A stretch of 64,000 nt of DNA from Beroe ovata (taxonomy: Eukaryota > Ctenophora > Nuda > Beroida > Beroidae), in the NCBI GenBank assembly GCA_946803715.1, contig CAMPET010000253.1, forward strand, positions 43,336 through 107,335, read 5' to 3'. Positions within the stretch are counted from its first letter, which is position 1. The number at the start of each line of letters is the position of its first letter. Below are positions 62,544 through 64,000 of the stretch, one piece after another. The translations under genes and the position numbers were made by a program. The notes under the pieces are model-generated. The model worked only from the letters and a program-made list of their open reading frames with translations, was not told the origin of the DNA and did no database searches.

Positions 62544-62990
62544 CTAAAAGGAGTCATTCTGGTGCACTTCGGGGTACATCCAGCGAATGAAAAGGGAAGC
62601 GAGGAGTACACCGATGGAAAGTGATGGAGAGTTGTAATCTCTGTTTTTATCCGGTATCGTCTCCACACACCAACTCTCACCAAAGCACGGACCACACCCA
62701 TTTCCTGTGTACCCGTCCCTGTGATTCCTCCCCACGGGTCGATTACACGTGATATGGGAGGGGTCGGTACACGGCTCTACAAAATCAGACATCGTCCATG
62801 ATCCAGTGAGGTTACTCCACCACCATCTGTAACACGTGATGAAATCTGGTTTGGCTGGCCACGTGTTGCAGAGATTGTATGAACAATTAAAACACTTGGA
62901 CTCATCCAAACACGTGTTTCCACACCCGAATTCTGGCTCTTCTGGCTGGATGCCCGAGTATATGACGGACCGAGAACACACGCCCGGATA
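62544..62990 (-). CDS. Cysteine-rich Ly6-like protein, copy 2, C-terminal half
   Basis: Nearly identical to residues ~195-340 of the gene at 60299, with two changes in the C-terminal hydrophobic stretch (LLASLFIRWMYPEVH). It begins abruptly at the N at 62991. The frame before the N (coding strand) belongs to a different paralog whose last module is the same YNLCNTWPAKP segment that lies inside this piece. So either a module is truly duplicated or two paralogs are wrongly joined. It has no start codon of its own. Confidence 0.7.
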   Translation of the reverse strand, partial: YPGVCSRSVIYSGIQPEEPEFGCGNTCLDESKCFNCSYNLCNTWPAKPDFITCYRWWWSNLTGSWTMSDFVEPCTDPSHITCNRPVGRNHRDGYTGNGCGPCFGESWCVETIPDKNRDYNSPSLSIGVLLASLFIRWMYPEVHQNDSF

Positions 62991-62991
62991 N

Positions 62992-63705
62992 TGGTTTGGC
63001 TGGCCACGTGTTGCAGAGATTGTACGGGCATTTTACGCACTTCGACTCGATTAAACAAAGGTTCGCACACCCGAAGGCCGATTCTTCTGCTGGAATTGGA
63101 ATGCCCGAGTATATGATAGGCCGATAACACATGTCCCACCTATTAAAACAGAACATAATGGGAAGTGCGTCGGATTCTTCCTTGTTCTTCGCTAATCCCG
63201 CCTTGCAGACTTTGTAATTTTCCAGTCTATTGCAGCCCGGGGTATTGCATGAAACGCACGTGGCCGTCTGAACAAAACCGCCAAGACATTTACCACAGGA
63301 AGAGTGTCTCGTGTCAGCTACTGGTACAAATGGATTTGAAGTCAGGTCATTCTCCTGATATACCCTCAGGTTTATCCTACAAGTGTACTTTCGCGGATTC
63401 CCGGTTGTAAAACACCCGGCCTTGGCTCCCGGCCCCTCCCTCTCCTCTATGTGTGATTTTGTCACATTGTAGGAAAAGCACTCGTAGTACTCATCGAGTA
63501 AAGGATTATAACAGTTTTTAAAAGTCCAAGGAAAGTCCGGGTTTGACTCTGTTCTTCGACAATTTTCAACTATATTCTTTTCAATATAGAAGCCTTCAAT
63601 AGCAGTATGTTCGCAGATCCCGCATGATTTGGAAGAAACGCCCTCTACAGTGAACCAGGTCCAGGAGTGTAGATACAGAACAAATACACCGGGATGCAGA
63701 AACAT
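62992..63705 (-). CDS. Cysteine-rich Ly6-like protein, copy 3, N-terminal part
   Basis: A 238-residue N-terminal part with start MFLHPGVFVLYLHSWTW as signal peptide. The Cys modules parallel copy 1: SCGICEHT, SCGKCLGGFV, CVSCNTPGCNRLENYKVCKA, FGCANLCLIESKC and VKCPYNLCNTWPAKP. It differs from copy 1 at most other positions, so it is an older paralog. It runs into the N at 62991 and the frame then continues out of register into copy 2. It is intact up to that point. Confidence 0.72.
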
Positions 63706-64000
63706 AAGGGAAGGCGGGTTTGTTGTATGCTAAAGAAAAGCGTGGTGTTTTGCTCTTTGATAATAACTAATAAGTGACGAAATCCAATCGGCATCAGCTG
63801 ATATAAGCGATAAACCCTAATTGCTAACGGCAATGTCGTTGTTGCGATTGTAGACATGATTTTGTTGACGTACACTGTATAATATCTGGTACCTACTGTT
63901 CTCTATAGACTCTATTTAGTGTATAACTGTATGCTGTATAGATTTCAACCTTCACTAACCAATGTGCCCACAACCACACAATGACGTGTCCACAACCACA
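63706..64000. other. Window edge, upstream of copy 3
   Basis: Non-coding by inspection; probable promoter of the copy 3 gene. A short CCACAACCACA repeat is at the extreme end. Confidence 0.5.

Overview
The window is nuclear DNA of an animal. It carries spliceosomal GT-AG introns (plus one apparent GC-AG intron), a rhodopsin-class GPCR, the centriole protein C2CD3, the Ragulator subunit LAMTOR5, a Nova/PCBP-like KH protein and class-II tRNA-Leu genes. The genome is compact: most introns are 40-500 bp and same-strand neighbours are often only 300-500 bp apart. Genes are separated by minisatellites and foldback repeats. The phylum cannot be fixed from this sequence. A compact invertebrate, possibly a non-bilaterian, fits best. 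All exon models were built by hand from splice sites and reading phase, without transcripts.

Layout. 1-2430 (-): a class A GPCR whose 3' end lies outside the window. 2431-9448: no gene seen; minisatellites, a hairpin and diverged repeats. 9449-11217 (+): arylsulfatase copy 1. 13173-22508 (-): a USP4/11/15-type deubiquitinase with a RING-like zinc-finger insertion. Its introns hold arylsulfatase copy 2 (15725-17460, +), two tRNA-Leu(UAG) genes (+), a TA-flanked inverted-repeat transposon remnant and several tandem repeats. 22844-23194 (-): LAMTOR5. 23195-26119: GC-rich foldback repeats. 26120-36722 (+): four consecutive RNA-metabolism genes, a KH/RGG protein, UTP18, CTNNBL1 and DHX15/PRP43. 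37073-38137 (-): a double C-type-lectin-domain protein. 38968-48950 (-): C2CD3, with a second double-lectin gene (41685-42943, +) inside a 3.0 kb intron. 49441-52539 (-): intronless alanyl-tRNA synthetase. 53780-57944 (-): a 12-exon papain-family protease. 58586-59902 (+): intronless MFS transporter. 60299-63705 (-): Ly6-like cysteine-rich secreted or anchored proteins, the second locus interrupted by an assembly N.

Two genome-scale patterns stand out. First, most genes have a pyrimidine-YAG acceptor-like site 1-17 nt upstream of the ATG, and housekeeping genes form tight same-strand runs (KH-UTP18-CTNNBL1-DHX15; LAMTOR5-USP; AARS-C2CD3). Together this suggests spliced-leader trans-splicing and operon-like clusters, although 5'UTR introns are the alternative. 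Second, two long minus-strand host genes (USP and C2CD3) each carry an antisense, intron-poor gene for a secreted-type protein inside an intron, and the paralog of that nested gene lies just beyond the host's 3' end.

Single N bases at 42286, 43966 and 62991 each fall in repeated sequence. They look like assembly joins, and they break the reading frames they sit in.
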